A DNA stretch of 64,000 nucleotides from Actinoplanes flavus (GTDB lineage: Bacteria; Actinomycetota; Actinomycetes; Mycobacteriales; Micromonosporaceae): positions 44,968 to 108,967 of the forward strand of contig NZ_JAGFNS010000020.1 of assembly GCF_017592555.1 (NCBI RefSeq), given 5' to 3'. The notes below the pieces were generated by a model. The model was not told the origin of the DNA, did not search any database, and worked only from the letters and a program-made list of their open reading frames with translations. Shown piece by piece: positions 1-8,394 of the stretch (position 1 is the stretch's first letter; each line of letters opens with the position of its first letter). The translations under genes were made by a program, and so were the position numbers.

Positions 1-1026
1 CGCGGTGGAGACCGGGACGCCCAGGTTGGGGGTGCCGTCGGCGTTCCAGGAGATGCGCTGGGCCCGGCTGGTACGCGTGGTGCCGCACCCTTGCGAGGTG
101 GAGTCGTTGGCGTGGTAGACGATCCAGTCCTCGGTGCCGTCCGGTGACTTGAAGAAGCTGTGGTGGGCCGGCCCGTAGACCCCGTTGGCGTCGCTGCGCT
201 GGAAGAGCGGGTTGGCGAGCTTGGTCCACGCGGACCGGTTGAGCGGGTCGGAGCCGGTGAGTTCGAGCGCGCCGATCTTGTAGTCGGGTGTGCCGCAGAA
301 GCTGGCCGAGTAGGTCAGGAAGGTACGGCCGTTGCGCTGGAGCACGTAGGGCCCCTCGTTGACCGGGTTGCCGACCCGTTCCCAGGCCAGGGTCGGCTCG
401 GAGATGATGATGCCGAGCGACGCGGGTGTCCACGGGTTGGTCAGGCGGGTGATGAAGAGGCTCTGCAACCCGCCGTTCTCGAATCCGCCGTTGTTGTTGA
501 AGGCGGAGAACACGAAGTAGTTGACCCCGCCGACGGTCATCACGCTGCCGTCGATCGACCAGCCGTTGTTCGGCATCAGGGTGAGCGCGCCCTTGTAGGT
601 GTACGGCCCCATCGGGTCGGTGCCGGCGCTTTCGAGGACGTGCTGGCGCTGGCCGCCGCAGCAGGCCGACGGCCCGGCCGAGTAGTAGAGGTACCAGCGC
701 TGCCCGTTGGGCCCGTTGAGCAGGTGCAGGCTGGGCGCCCACATGTTCGACACCGCGTTGGGCTGCGACATCGTGAACACGGTCGTCTCGGCGGCGGTCT
801 TCAGCCCGGCCAGGGTGGTGGACCGGCGGATGAGGATCTTCCCGGTCCACGTCGTGGCGGCGTAGTAGTAGTTGCCGTTGTAGTAGCTCATCCACGGGTC
901 GGCGCTGTTGGGCGTGCCGACGACGGGGTTCTGATAGGACGCCCCCGGCGCGGCGAGCGCCGGGGTGGGCGTCACGATGAGAGCCATCGCGGTGACCAAC
1001 GCGGTGACCAAGGCCCGTATCCGCAC
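1..1026 (-). CDS. Secreted GH43-family glycosidase (3' end outside window)
   Basis: The 342 codons in the window start at a GTG with a GGAGG ribosome site six bases upstream and run off the left edge, so the C-terminus is not seen. The N-terminus is a signal peptide: short basic start, hydrophobic core, cleavage near ALA-A. The mature part has the five-bladed propeller signatures of GH43: a base Asp in NSADPWMSYYNG, the pKa-modulating Asp in WSIDGSV and the acid Glu in NEGPYV. GH43 enzymes cleave arabinan, arabinofuranosyl or xylosyl linkages outside the cell; the exact substrate cannot be read here. A LacI-type operator lies just upstream, shared with the next two genes, which suggests an arabinan/pectin role. 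Confidence 0.88.
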   Translation of the reverse strand, partial: MRIRALVTALVTAMALIVTPTPALAAPGASYQNPVVGTPNSADPWMSYYNGNYYYAATTWTGKILIRRSTTLAGLKTAAETTVFTMSQPNAVSNMWAPSLHLLNGPNGQRWYLYYSAGPSACCGGQRQHVLESAGTDPMGPYTYKGALTLMPNNGWSIDGSVMTVGGVNYFVFSAFNNNGGFENGGLQSLFITRLTNPWTPASLGIIISEPTLAWERVGNPVNEGPYVLQRNGRTFLTYSASFCGTPDYKIGALELTGSDPLNRSAWTKLANPLFQRSDANGVYGPAHHSFFKSPDGTEDWIVYHANDSTSQGCGTTRTSRAQRISWNADGTPNLGVPVSTA

Positions 1027-1042
1027 GGCGCGCCTCCTAAAG

Positions 1043-1056
1043 CGTTAACGCTCACA
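1043..1056. promoter_or_regulatory. LacI-type operator box 1
   Basis: CGTTAACGCTCACA fits the LacI-family pattern TGNNANCGNTNNCA with one mismatch. It overlaps the perfect palindrome AGCGTTAACGCT (1041-1052) and lies just before the ribosome site of the leftward GH43 gene. Two related boxes lie at 1172-1185 and 4642-4655. The regulator gene is not in the window. Confidence 0.6.
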
Positions 1057-1171
1057 AAGATGACCGGCATGTTACGAGACATCCATACCCGTCACAAGGC
1101 TTGATCTCCGGCTCCCGCGACCGCCTTCTATTTCGGCGACGTTTCTTGACGCGACGGGTGATCGCCGTGCA

Positions 1172-1185
1172 TGTTAACGATCACA
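1172..1185. promoter_or_regulatory. LacI-type operator box 2
   Basis: TGTTAACGATCACA matches TGNNANCGNTNNCA at every fixed position and has the central CG typical of LacI-family operators. It ends 33 bases before the ATG of the rightward GH43-lectin gene, in the position of a repressor site. Confidence 0.62.
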
Positions 1186-1218
1186 CCTCCCCGTCCCCCA
1201 CCTACGAGGAAGTCATCG

Positions 1219-2664
1219 ATGGGTCTTCGTGCTCGCATCCGTCGCAAGCTCACCGTCGCGCTGGCCGCGACGGTCGTGCTGCTGGCCGGCTTCGCCTCCC
1301 CGGCGTCCGCCCAATACATCAGCGTCAAGAACCCGGTCGTCTCGCAGCGCGCCGACACCGCGATCTTCAAGCACACCGACGGCTACTACTACATGACCGC
1401 GTCGGTGCCCGACTACAAGCGCGTCGAGCTGCGCCGTGCCACCACCCTCCAGGGTCTCGGCACCGCCGCGACGTCCAACGCGTTCGTCGCCCCGTCCAGC
1501 GGCGCCCTCAGCGGCTGGATCTGGGCGCCGGACATCCAGTACATCGACGGCGCCTGGTACATGTACTTCTCGGCGTCGCCCAGCACCGCCGTCTTCGACC
1601 AGCGGCTCTACTGGATCCGCAACACCAGCGCCAACCCGATGACCGGTACGTGGAGCGCCCCGCAGCGCTTCAACACCGGCTGGGAGTCGTTCCAGCTGGA
1701 CGCCGCGGTCTTCGTCAACAAGGGCGTCCGCTACTTCGCCTGGGCCCAGGACAGCCCGTCCACCAGCTTCAACAGCCACATGTACCTGGCCCGGATGAAC
1801 GGCCCGACCGCGATCACCGGGACCGCCGTGGAGATCGCCCGGCCCACCGTGGCGTGGGAGAAGGAGGGCGTCGCCGGCGTCGTGGAGGGCCCGTCGCCGC
1901 TGGTCAAGAACGGCCGTGTCTACATCGCCTACTCGGCGTCCGCGACCGACTCCCGCTACAAGCTGGGCCTGCTCTCCTCGTGGGACACCGCCGACCTGCT
2001 CAACCCGGCGTCCTGGTACAAGCATCCGAACCCGGTCTTCCAGACCGCCAACGGCGTCTACGGCCCCGGCCACGGCAGCTTCACCGTCGCCGAGGACGGG
2101 GTCACCGACATGCTGGTCTACCACGCCCGCGACTACGCCACCCCGACGCCGGACGCGCTGACCGACCCGAACCGGCACACCCGCATGCAGCAGCTGCTGT
2201 GGCGGGAGAACGGCGACCCGTTCTTCGGCCAGCCGATCCCGAGCACCGTCACCAACCCGGGCATCCGGGGCCAGCACAGCAACCGGTGCGTCGACAACTA
2301 CAACCGCGACACCACGCTCGGCGCCCTGGTCCGTCTCTACGACTGCAACGGCGGCACGGCGCAGCACTTCGAGCTGACCTACCGCAACGGTACGTACTAC
2401 GAGATCCGCAACCGCAACACCGGCACCTGCCTGTCGAACATCAACGCCAGCACCGCTCTGAACGCCGACGTCGGCCTCTACACCTGCAACGGCTCCACCA
2501 GCCAGCAGTGGATCGTGCTGGACCGGGGCAGCGGCTGGTTCTCGCTGCGCAACGTCGCCGGCAACACCTGCCTGGACAACTACAACTGGGACGCCGCCAA
2601 CGGCGCCCGCCTCTCCCTCTACACCTGCAACAGCCTGGCCGCCCAGAACTGGCGCCTCGGCTAG
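1219..2664 (+). CDS. Secreted GH43 glycosidase with C-terminal ricin-type lectin module
   Basis: 481 residues from the ATG at 1219. This start has GAGGAAG upstream and gives a clean signal peptide (basic MGLRARIRRK, hydrophobic core, ASA-Q cleavage); an in-frame ATG at 1171 would lie on the operator. Residues about 30-345 are a GH43 propeller with base Asp in QRADTAIFK, second Asp in QLDAAVFV and acid Glu in VVEGPSP. Residues about 350-481 form a beta-trefoil ricin/CBM13-like module with repeated C-x-(D/N)-N-Y and Q-x-W elements (SQQW, AQNW). It probably acts outside the cell on arabinan or arabinoxylan, with the lectin module tethering it to polysaccharide. It converges with the PL11 gene. 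Confidence 0.9.
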   Translation: MGLRARIRRKLTVALAATVVLLAGFASPASAQYISVKNPVVSQRADTAIFKHTDGYYYMTASVPDYKRVELRRATTLQGLGTAATSNAFVAPSSGALSGWIWAPDIQYIDGAWYMYFSASPSTAVFDQRLYWIRNTSANPMTGTWSAPQRFNTGWESFQLDAAVFVNKGVRYFAWAQDSPSTSFNSHMYLARMNGPTAITGTAVEIARPTVAWEKEGVAGVVEGPSPLVKNGRVYIAYSASATDSRYKLGLLSSWDTADLLNPASWYKHPNPVFQTANGVYGPGHGSFTVAEDGVTDMLVYHARDYATPTPDALTDPNRHTRMQQLLWRENGDPFFGQPIPSTVTNPGIRGQHSNRCVDNYNRDTTLGALVRLYDCNGGTAQHFELTYRNGTYYEIRNRNTGTCLSNINASTALNADVGLYTCNGSTSQQWIVLDRGSGWFSLRNVAGNTCLDNYNWDAANGARLSLYTCNSLAAQNWRLG

Positions 2665-2671
2665 AAGTGAC

Positions 2672-2697
2672 CGCGGGGGCGGTCGCCCGCCCCCGCG
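2672..2697. terminator. Bidirectional hairpin between convergent genes
   Basis: An 11-bp perfect stem, CGCGGGGGCGG / CCGCCCCCGCG with a TCGC loop, fills the gap between the convergent GH43 and PL11 genes, so it can end transcription from both sides. There is no T-tract, which is common in high-GC actinomycetes. Confidence 0.7.
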
Positions 2698-2702
2698 ACC
2701 CC

Positions 2703-4544
2703 TCAGCCGATCGCGAAACTCGGGTGCGGCGGCTGGTTGTACGCGGTGTTCTGCCAGGCGACCGCCTCCCGGTACTGCCGGTCCTGCATCAGCGAGGCCC
2801 GCGAGATGCTGGTCGGATCGGTGGTCGAGTAGATCCGCAGGGCGGTGTTGTTCGTGGTCGGCCAGATGACCTCCTCCCGCCAGTCACCGAGGATGTCGGC
2901 CTGCAATGACGGGGTGGCCTTGGTGCCGTTGTTCGAGTGCACGCCACTGGCGGTCAGCAGCCGGGTGTCGCCGCCGGTTCCGTACTTGTCGATCCGGGTC
3001 TGGTCGAGCAGCTCCCGCTGGGCGTCACCGTCCCACCAGATCACGAAGTTCGTCGACGACGGTTTGCGGCCGATGTTCGCGCCACTGGTGCTGCGCAGGC
3101 CGTCCACCGCCGACGACCACGACTCGGCGCCCGCGCTTCCGGCGTAGATGTCGGCGGACACGCCCCGGCCGTTGTCGCAGCCGCACGACGCGGTGGACCA
3201 GATCAGAGCACCGGTACGGGCGTCCGCCATCCACATGGCCGGCTTGGACCCGTCCTCGGACACCTTGAAGACCTCCTGCCCCGAGCGGCCCGGGATCAGG
3301 TCGCTGACGTGGTAGGCGTCGCCGTGTCCCCGGCCGGTGGTCCACAGCCCGTAGCCGTTGTCGTCGACCGCCATGGCGCCGTACAGGATCTCGTCGCGCC
3401 CGTCGGCGTCCACGTCGGCGATGGACAACTGGTGGTTGCCCTGCCCCGCCCAGGCGGATCCGTTGGTGGACGAGTTGCTGTCGAACGTCCACTTGCGGGT
3501 CAGCGTGCCGTTGCGGAAGTCCCAGGCGGCGATCACGCTGCGGGTGTAGTAGCCGCGGGCCATGATGATGCTCGGGTACGACCCGTTGAGGTAGGCGGTT
3601 CCGGCCAGGAACCGGTCGACCCGGTTGCCGTAGGAGTCACCCCACGACGAGACGGTGCCGCGGGCGGGCACGTAGTCGGCGGTGGCCATGGCCCGCCCGG
3701 TCTGCCCGTTGAACACGGTCAGGAACTCGGGACCGGACAGGATGTAGCCCGACGAGTTGCGGTAGTCGGCGCTCGAGCTGCCGATCACCACGCCGGCGCC
3801 GTCCTTCGTACCGTCGGCGGTCTTCATGGCCACCTCGGCCCGGCCGTCGCCGTCGTAGTCGAACACCTGGAACTGGGTGTAGTGCGCGCCCGCCCGGATG
3901 TTGCGGCCCAGGTCGATGCGCCACAGCCGGGTGCCGTTGAGCTTGTAGGCGTCGATGAACACGTTGCCGGTGTAGCCGGACTGCGAGTTGTCCTTGGCGT
4001 TCGACGGGTCCCACTTGAGGACGATCTCGTACTGGCCGTCGCCGTCGAGGTCGCCCACCGAGGCGTCGTTGGCCGAGTAGGTGTAGGCCACGCCGTCCGG
4101 TGTGGTGCCGCCGGCCGGGATCTGGATCGGCACGTCCTGGTAGGCCGCCAGCAGCCCGACGCTGGGTTCCTCGGCCGCGAGGGTGACGGCCTCGCGGCCG
4201 TCGACGACCGGTCGCACGGTGTAGGCGGCGCCGGCCGGGGCGCCGGCGTCGGTGTAGTTCGTGCCGGCGGCGATCGGGGCGGCGTTGACCTTGACCGATC
4301 CGCGGTAGACGTTGAACGCCACCCCGGCCGGGTCGGACGCGAGCAGCCGCCACGACAGGAAGTTCCCTCGCGACGTGCGCAGAGCGACAAGACCACGGTC
4401 AAGATCTTCAGTGGTACGGGCGGACGGCGCGGCAGTCGCCACGGGGCCGCTCTCGACGGCGGCCACCGGGACGGCGCCACCGAGCAACAGTACGGTCGTG
4501 GCCGCCAGTGCGACGGCGCTTCGGGGCAGGGCAGAGTGGTTCAT
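2703..4544 (-). CDS. Secreted rhamnogalacturonan lyase, PL11 family
   Basis: 613 residues, the usual length for single-domain PL11 rhamnogalacturonan lyases (YesW/YesX type), which cleave the rhamnose-galacturonate backbone of rhamnogalacturonan I by beta-elimination. A signal peptide spans about the first 30 residues. The early RGLVALRTSRGNFLSWRLL segment and the FNVYRG element are typical of the family N-terminal beta-domain. The propeller then has Asp-rich calcium loops: GDLDGDGQYEIVLKWD, FDYDGDGRAEVAMKTADG, DVDADGRDEILYG. The usual ending (QDRQYREAVAWQNTAYNQPPHPS) is intact, so the gene is complete. It reads towards the GH43-lectin gene and has a LacI-type box about 100 bases upstream. 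Confidence 0.93.
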   Translation of the reverse strand: MNHSALPRSAVALAATTVLLLGGAVPVAAVESGPVATAAPSARTTEDLDRGLVALRTSRGNFLSWRLLASDPAGVAFNVYRGSVKVNAAPIAAGTNYTDAGAPAGAAYTVRPVVDGREAVTLAAEEPSVGLLAAYQDVPIQIPAGGTTPDGVAYTYSANDASVGDLDGDGQYEIVLKWDPSNAKDNSQSGYTGNVFIDAYKLNGTRLWRIDLGRNIRAGAHYTQFQVFDYDGDGRAEVAMKTADGTKDGAGVVIGSSSADYRNSSGYILSGPEFLTVFNGQTGRAMATADYVPARGTVSSWGDSYGNRVDRFLAGTAYLNGSYPSIIMARGYYTRSVIAAWDFRNGTLTRKWTFDSNSSTNGSAWAGQGNHQLSIADVDADGRDEILYGAMAVDDNGYGLWTTGRGHGDAYHVSDLIPGRSGQEVFKVSEDGSKPAMWMADARTGALIWSTASCGCDNGRGVSADIYAGSAGAESWSSAVDGLRSTSGANIGRKPSSTNFVIWWDGDAQRELLDQTRIDKYGTGGDTRLLTASGVHSNNGTKATPSLQADILGDWREEVIWPTTNNTALRIYSTTDPTSISRASLMQDRQYREAVAWQNTAYNQPPHPSFAIG

Positions 4545-4641
4545 GGGGATCCCATCGTGTGCAGGAACGGGGACACACGGACCGCGCTCGGGGAAAGCGC
4601 GGGCGAAGCGAGCCTCGGGGCGGCTCGCGGTTTCTTGAGTA

Positions 4642-4655
4642 TGTTAACGATTCAA
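4642..4655. promoter_or_regulatory. LacI-type operator box 3
   Basis: TGTTAACGATTCAA fits TGNNANCGNTNNCA with one mismatch and shares the 10-mer ATGTTAACGA with box 2. It lies about 100 bases upstream of the leftward PL11 gene and runs into the inverted repeat at 4651-4688. Confidence 0.58.
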
Positions 4656-4979
4656 TCGAGGGTCAAGCTTCGATGCTCATCGATTGAATTCGGCACTCCC
4701 GGCCTCGCGCTGGACACGGCCGGACCCCGATCGAGCTCGGCAACCCGGATATCGCCGCAGCTCAACACGGTCACCCGACACCGTCCGGCAGGCCGCGGGC
4801 AACCCGGCCCGGCATCCTCCCGGGTCGATTCCGGCGGCCGGAACGGCACGGAGACGGCAGGAGACGATGCGCCCTGACCGCGGGCGAGCGGGACCGGTTG
4901 AAACGCTCGAATCACCTGCTGATGCTCTCGGCACCCGGACGCCGACGACCTCCGGGACGGCCTGCCGGCGGAATGACGT

Positions 4980-5012
4980 CCGGCGCCGGGATCAGGACGA
5001 TACCGGCGCCGG
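4980..5012. terminator. Hairpin downstream of the GH2 gene
   Basis: CCGGCGCCGG occurs twice (4980-4989 and 5003-5012). Because it is self-complementary it forms a 10-bp stem with a 13-base loop, about 60 bases past the stop of the leftward GH2 gene. Likely its terminator. Confidence 0.5.
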
Positions 5013-5069
5013 AGCGGGGTCAGGCGGCCTCGGCCGGATGAGGGGCGGTGACCTCCCGACCGGGGCGGG

Positions 5070-8000
5070 TCAGGCGTGTTCGGCCGTGTAGAGGGCGGCC
5101 ACCTCCTCGTCGGTCAGGCCCCGGTCGTAGGCGTGCACCCGGTCGATCGAGCCGGACCAGAAGTCGGTGCGGTTGCCCGCGTACTTCGCCCGGCCCACCG
5201 ACAGCGGGCCGGTGCTCACCACGTCCGGGCCGGCCGGGACCGTGGCGACACGCCGGCCGTCGACGTAGAGGCGGATCTCGCCGGTGGCGTGGTCCCGGAC
5301 GCCGGCCAGGTGGTACCAGCGGTTCAGTTCGGGCGTGGTGACCAGCCGGGCCCGGTTGCCGCCGGGCGTGCTGAAGGCGAAGGCGCCCTGCCCGTACTGG
5401 AGATAGAAGGGGTTCTCGGTGCGGCGGCCGTCCTGGCTGACCGCGGTGGCGTAGTTGCCGGGCAGCTCGTCGAGGGTCACCCAGGCCGCGACCGTGTAGT
5501 CCTTCGTGGTGTCGAGCACCGGCGCCGCCGTGTCGGCGTGGTCGCCGGCGCCGTCGAAGCGCAGCGCCGTGCCGCTCACGCCGGGAACCCACGCGGTGTC
5601 GCCGGTCAGGGTCAGGTGGCTGTCGCCGCCGCTGTCGCGGGCGGCCGTGCCGCTGCCCTCGTCCAGGTTCCAGTCGCCGTGCCCGGGATAGGTCCGGGCC
5701 TGACCGGACGCCGCCCCGGCCGCGATCACTTTCGCGTTCACCGCCCGTACCGCCGCGGGGTCGACCTTGATCTCTCGCCGGTCGTAGGTCCAGAGGCCGT
5801 TGAGCTCGGTCTCCAGGTCGGTGATCTGGGTGTAGACGGAGCCGGACAGCTCCGCTCCGGCCGCCTCCAGGTAGAAGCGCTCGGTGTTGTCGACGTACTT
5901 CGCGGTGAGCGCGGCCTTGTCGGCGACGCCGCTGTAGATGACGGCGGGCGGGCCCGGCCACATGTGCCCAGGAGTACGCAGGGTGAAGCCGCCGTGTTCA
6001 CCGTCCATCGCGATGCGGGTGGCGTCCGGGTAGGGCGGATCGTTGTTGACGTAGTCGTGATGGTCGATCACGTCACCCTTGCCGGAGTCACCCTTGGACG
6101 CGCAACAGTTGACGCCACTGTGCGCGTTGACGATGCGGGACGGGTCGTCAATCTTGACGGCGGTGGCGATCTGTCCGGTCGCCGTGCGGTCCCATTCACC
6201 CCAGCCCTCGTTGAAGACGATCCATCCGATGATCGACGGGAAGCCGTGCAGCTGGCGCATCATCTCCCGGCCCTGGCTCAGGAACGCCTCCCGGCCGGCC
6301 GTGCTGGTGATGTCGGCGGAGACGAAATCCTGCCAGACGAGCAGGCCGAGTTCGTCGGCGTGCCGGTACCAGCGGGCCGACTCCACCTTGATGTGCTTGC
6401 GAACCGCGTTGAAGCCGAGCTTCTTGGTCTCCGCCAGGTCGAAGCGCAGGGCCGCGTCACTGGGCTGGGTATACAGGCCGTCCGGCCAGAAGCCCTGGTC
6501 CAGGGTGGCGAGCGAGAAGATCGGCTTACCGTTCAGCACCAGCTTCGGGAAACCGCCGACGTTCAGTACGGCGACGTCACGGAGGCCGAAGTAGCCGCGG
6601 ACGGAGTCATTGCCGAGCCGCACGTCGAGGTCGTACAGGTAGGGGTCGTCGGGGCTCCACAGGCGCGGCTTGTCGATCTTCACGTGGACGTCGGTGTTGG
6701 TCTTCGCCACCGCCCTACCGGCGATCCGGCCCTTCCGGTCGCGGGCCACGACGACCGCCGTCGCGTCGGCCGCGGAGGCGACCCGGACGGTCACCGACCC
6801 GGTCGCGGCGTCGGGGGTGACGACCAGGTCGTCGACGGCGACCGGGGCGACCGGCTCCATCCAGACCGTCTGCCAGATGCCGGACGACGGCTCGTAGACG
6901 ATGCCGCCCGGGTTCAGCGACTGCTTGCCCTTCGGCTGGTTCGGCCCGGTCACGTCGGTGACCGCGACGATGATCTCCTGCTGGCCGTGCTTGCGGAGCG
7001 CGCCGGTGATGTCGGCGGTGAAGGCCGTGTAGCCACCGGTGTGCGTGGCGACCAGCGTGCCGTTGACCCACACCTTCGCCTCGTAGTCGACGGCGCCGAA
7101 GTTGAGCTTGATCCGCTTGCCGGTCCAGCCGCGCGGAACGGTGACGAGCTTGCGGTAGAACATGTGGTCCTCGCGCCGTTCGATGCCGGACAGCAGCGAC
7201 TCGACCGGGTAGGGCACGATGATCCGCTCGCCGAGGGCCTTGCCGAAGACCGGCTGCTCCCCGGCCTGGGCCGCGGCGAACTCCCACGGCCCGTTCAGGT
7301 TGATCCAGTCCTTGCGGATCAACTGTGGACGCGGGTATTCGGGCAGCGGATGGCGCTCGTCGACCCGGTCACCCCACGGCGTGGTGAGCCGGTGTGTGGA
7401 CGTGTTGACCGCCGAGCGGATGACCTGCGGGACCGTCTCGCCGCCGACGACGAGCCCACCGCCGCCGTCGTAATTCACCCGGACCCGCTGACCCTTCTGG
7501 ATCTTCTCGGTGAGGGTGACGACCGCCCTGTCGCCGTGCTTGCGGACGCTCCGGATCGGGAAGGCGGTGGTGTCCACCTCGACCTTGAGGTGCTGGGCGA
7601 GGGTGCCGAGGTCGTCGACGGTCGCGTCGAAGTCGGCGATCAGGGTGCGGCCGTCCGGCTGGACGGTGAACGCGACCGGGAAGACCTGGAAGCCGTCCGG
7701 CGGCGTGAAAGCGCTCTCCGGGACGATCTGCCTCTCGAGCCCGGCGCCCGACCACCGCAGGAACAGGTTCGCGCCGCCGACGTCCTGGAACATCTCGATG
7801 CGGACGTCGTGCGCCTCCCCCGCCACCAGCGGCACCGGGGCGCTGACCTGCTCGCGGTCCCAGTCACCGACCCAGTGGTCGATCACCGGCCGCCCGTCGA
7901 TCAGGAACCGGAACCCGTTGTCGCCGATCATCGAGAACGTGTAGTCGCCGGTGGCCGGCGCCGTGATCTTTCCGGTCCAGCGTGCGGTGGTGTGCTCGGT

Positions 8001-8234
8001 GCGCCCGGTCAGCGACGCGAACGTGCCGGCCAGGCCGGGCAGGTCGATGTTCGCATCGAGCAGGATCCCGCCGAGTTCGGCGAAGTCCCGGGCGCCCGGC
8101 GCGGACATCCGGAAGTACTCACCCTTGAGGCCGTGCACCGGCGGCGCCGCGGAGGCGGGCGCGGCGGGCGCGGCGAGGACGGAGAGAACCAGCAGGACGG
8201 CGAGGAGCAGGGTTCTCCCGGGCGATCGGGGCAT
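5070..8234 (-). CDS. Secreted PA14-GH2-LamG glycoside hydrolase
   Basis: 1054 residues from the ATG at 8234, which has a GAAGGGAAA ribosome site; twelve upstream in-frame codons are poorly placed. Order: signal peptide (1-30), PA14 sugar-binding domain (about 35-180, with GLKGEYF and GDNGFRFLIDG), a linker domain, GH2 sugar-binding and immunoglobulin-like domains (about 310-560), GH2 TIM barrel (about 560-870, acid Glu in IVFNEGWGEWD and a candidate nucleophile Glu in MDGEHGG), then a C-terminal LamG/concanavalin-like domain (about 890-1050). GH2 includes beta-galactosidase, beta-glucuronidase and alpha-arabinosidase; the substrate is not clear. With PL11 and GH43 neighbours, a pectin side-chain sugar is likely. 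Confidence 0.88.
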   Translation of the reverse strand: MPRSPGRTLLLAVLLVLSVLAAPAAPASAAPPVHGLKGEYFRMSAPGARDFAELGGILLDANIDLPGLAGTFASLTGRTEHTTARWTGKITAPATGDYTFSMIGDNGFRFLIDGRPVIDHWVGDWDREQVSAPVPLVAGEAHDVRIEMFQDVGGANLFLRWSGAGLERQIVPESAFTPPDGFQVFPVAFTVQPDGRTLIADFDATVDDLGTLAQHLKVEVDTTAFPIRSVRKHGDRAVVTLTEKIQKGQRVRVNYDGGGGLVVGGETVPQVIRSAVNTSTHRLTTPWGDRVDERHPLPEYPRPQLIRKDWINLNGPWEFAAAQAGEQPVFGKALGERIIVPYPVESLLSGIERREDHMFYRKLVTVPRGWTGKRIKLNFGAVDYEAKVWVNGTLVATHTGGYTAFTADITGALRKHGQQEIIVAVTDVTGPNQPKGKQSLNPGGIVYEPSSGIWQTVWMEPVAPVAVDDLVVTPDAATGSVTVRVASAADATAVVVARDRKGRIAGRAVAKTNTDVHVKIDKPRLWSPDDPYLYDLDVRLGNDSVRGYFGLRDVAVLNVGGFPKLVLNGKPIFSLATLDQGFWPDGLYTQPSDAALRFDLAETKKLGFNAVRKHIKVESARWYRHADELGLLVWQDFVSADITSTAGREAFLSQGREMMRQLHGFPSIIGWIVFNEGWGEWDRTATGQIATAVKIDDPSRIVNAHSGVNCCASKGDSGKGDVIDHHDYVNNDPPYPDATRIAMDGEHGGFTLRTPGHMWPGPPAVIYSGVADKAALTAKYVDNTERFYLEAAGAELSGSVYTQITDLETELNGLWTYDRREIKVDPAAVRAVNAKVIAAGAASGQARTYPGHGDWNLDEGSGTAARDSGGDSHLTLTGDTAWVPGVSGTALRFDGAGDHADTAAPVLDTTKDYTVAAWVTLDELPGNYATAVSQDGRRTENPFYLQYGQGAFAFSTPGGNRARLVTTPELNRWYHLAGVRDHATGEIRLYVDGRRVATVPAGPDVVSTGPLSVGRAKYAGNRTDFWSGSIDRVHAYDRGLTDEEVAALYTAEHA

Positions 8235-8261
8235 CGATTGTTTCCCTTCGATCGACGACAC

Positions 8262-8285
8262 TGCAAACACACTGAACTATTTGCA
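8262..8285. promoter_or_regulatory. Inverted repeat upstream of GH2 gene
   Basis: TGCAAA-N12-TTTGCA lies about 30 bases before the GH2 start. The 9-mer CACACTGAA inside it (8268-8276) also occurs at 12433-12441 before the GH43 gene at 12411, hinting at a second shared regulator in the polysaccharide region. Weak evidence. Confidence 0.35.
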
Positions 8286-8394
8286 TACGTGAGTCAACAG
8301 AAGGCAACAGCTTCGGACATGTTCGCGCGAGGTTCGCCGTCCCCGTCCCGGGCAGAGCCCGACGGGGCCCGGCCCGGCACCGGCGCGCGGCTCG

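Larger units (their letters stand above)
4545..5069. other. Intergenic region with operator and inverted repeats
   Basis: 525 bases between the PL11 start and the GH2 stop. It holds the LacI-type box at 4642-4655, a 9-bp perfect inverted repeat TTCAATCGA / TCGATTGAA (4651-4659 and 4680-4688) directly beside it, and a GC-rich hairpin at 4980-5012. I see no convincing coding sequence; the reading frames here are unrelated GC-rich shadows. Confidence 0.6.

Noticed and set aside
2937..4877. Long plus-strand frame of 646 codons
   Set aside because: Antisense shadow of the PL11 gene; no domain and Arg/Val/Gly-rich composition typical of high-GC shadows.
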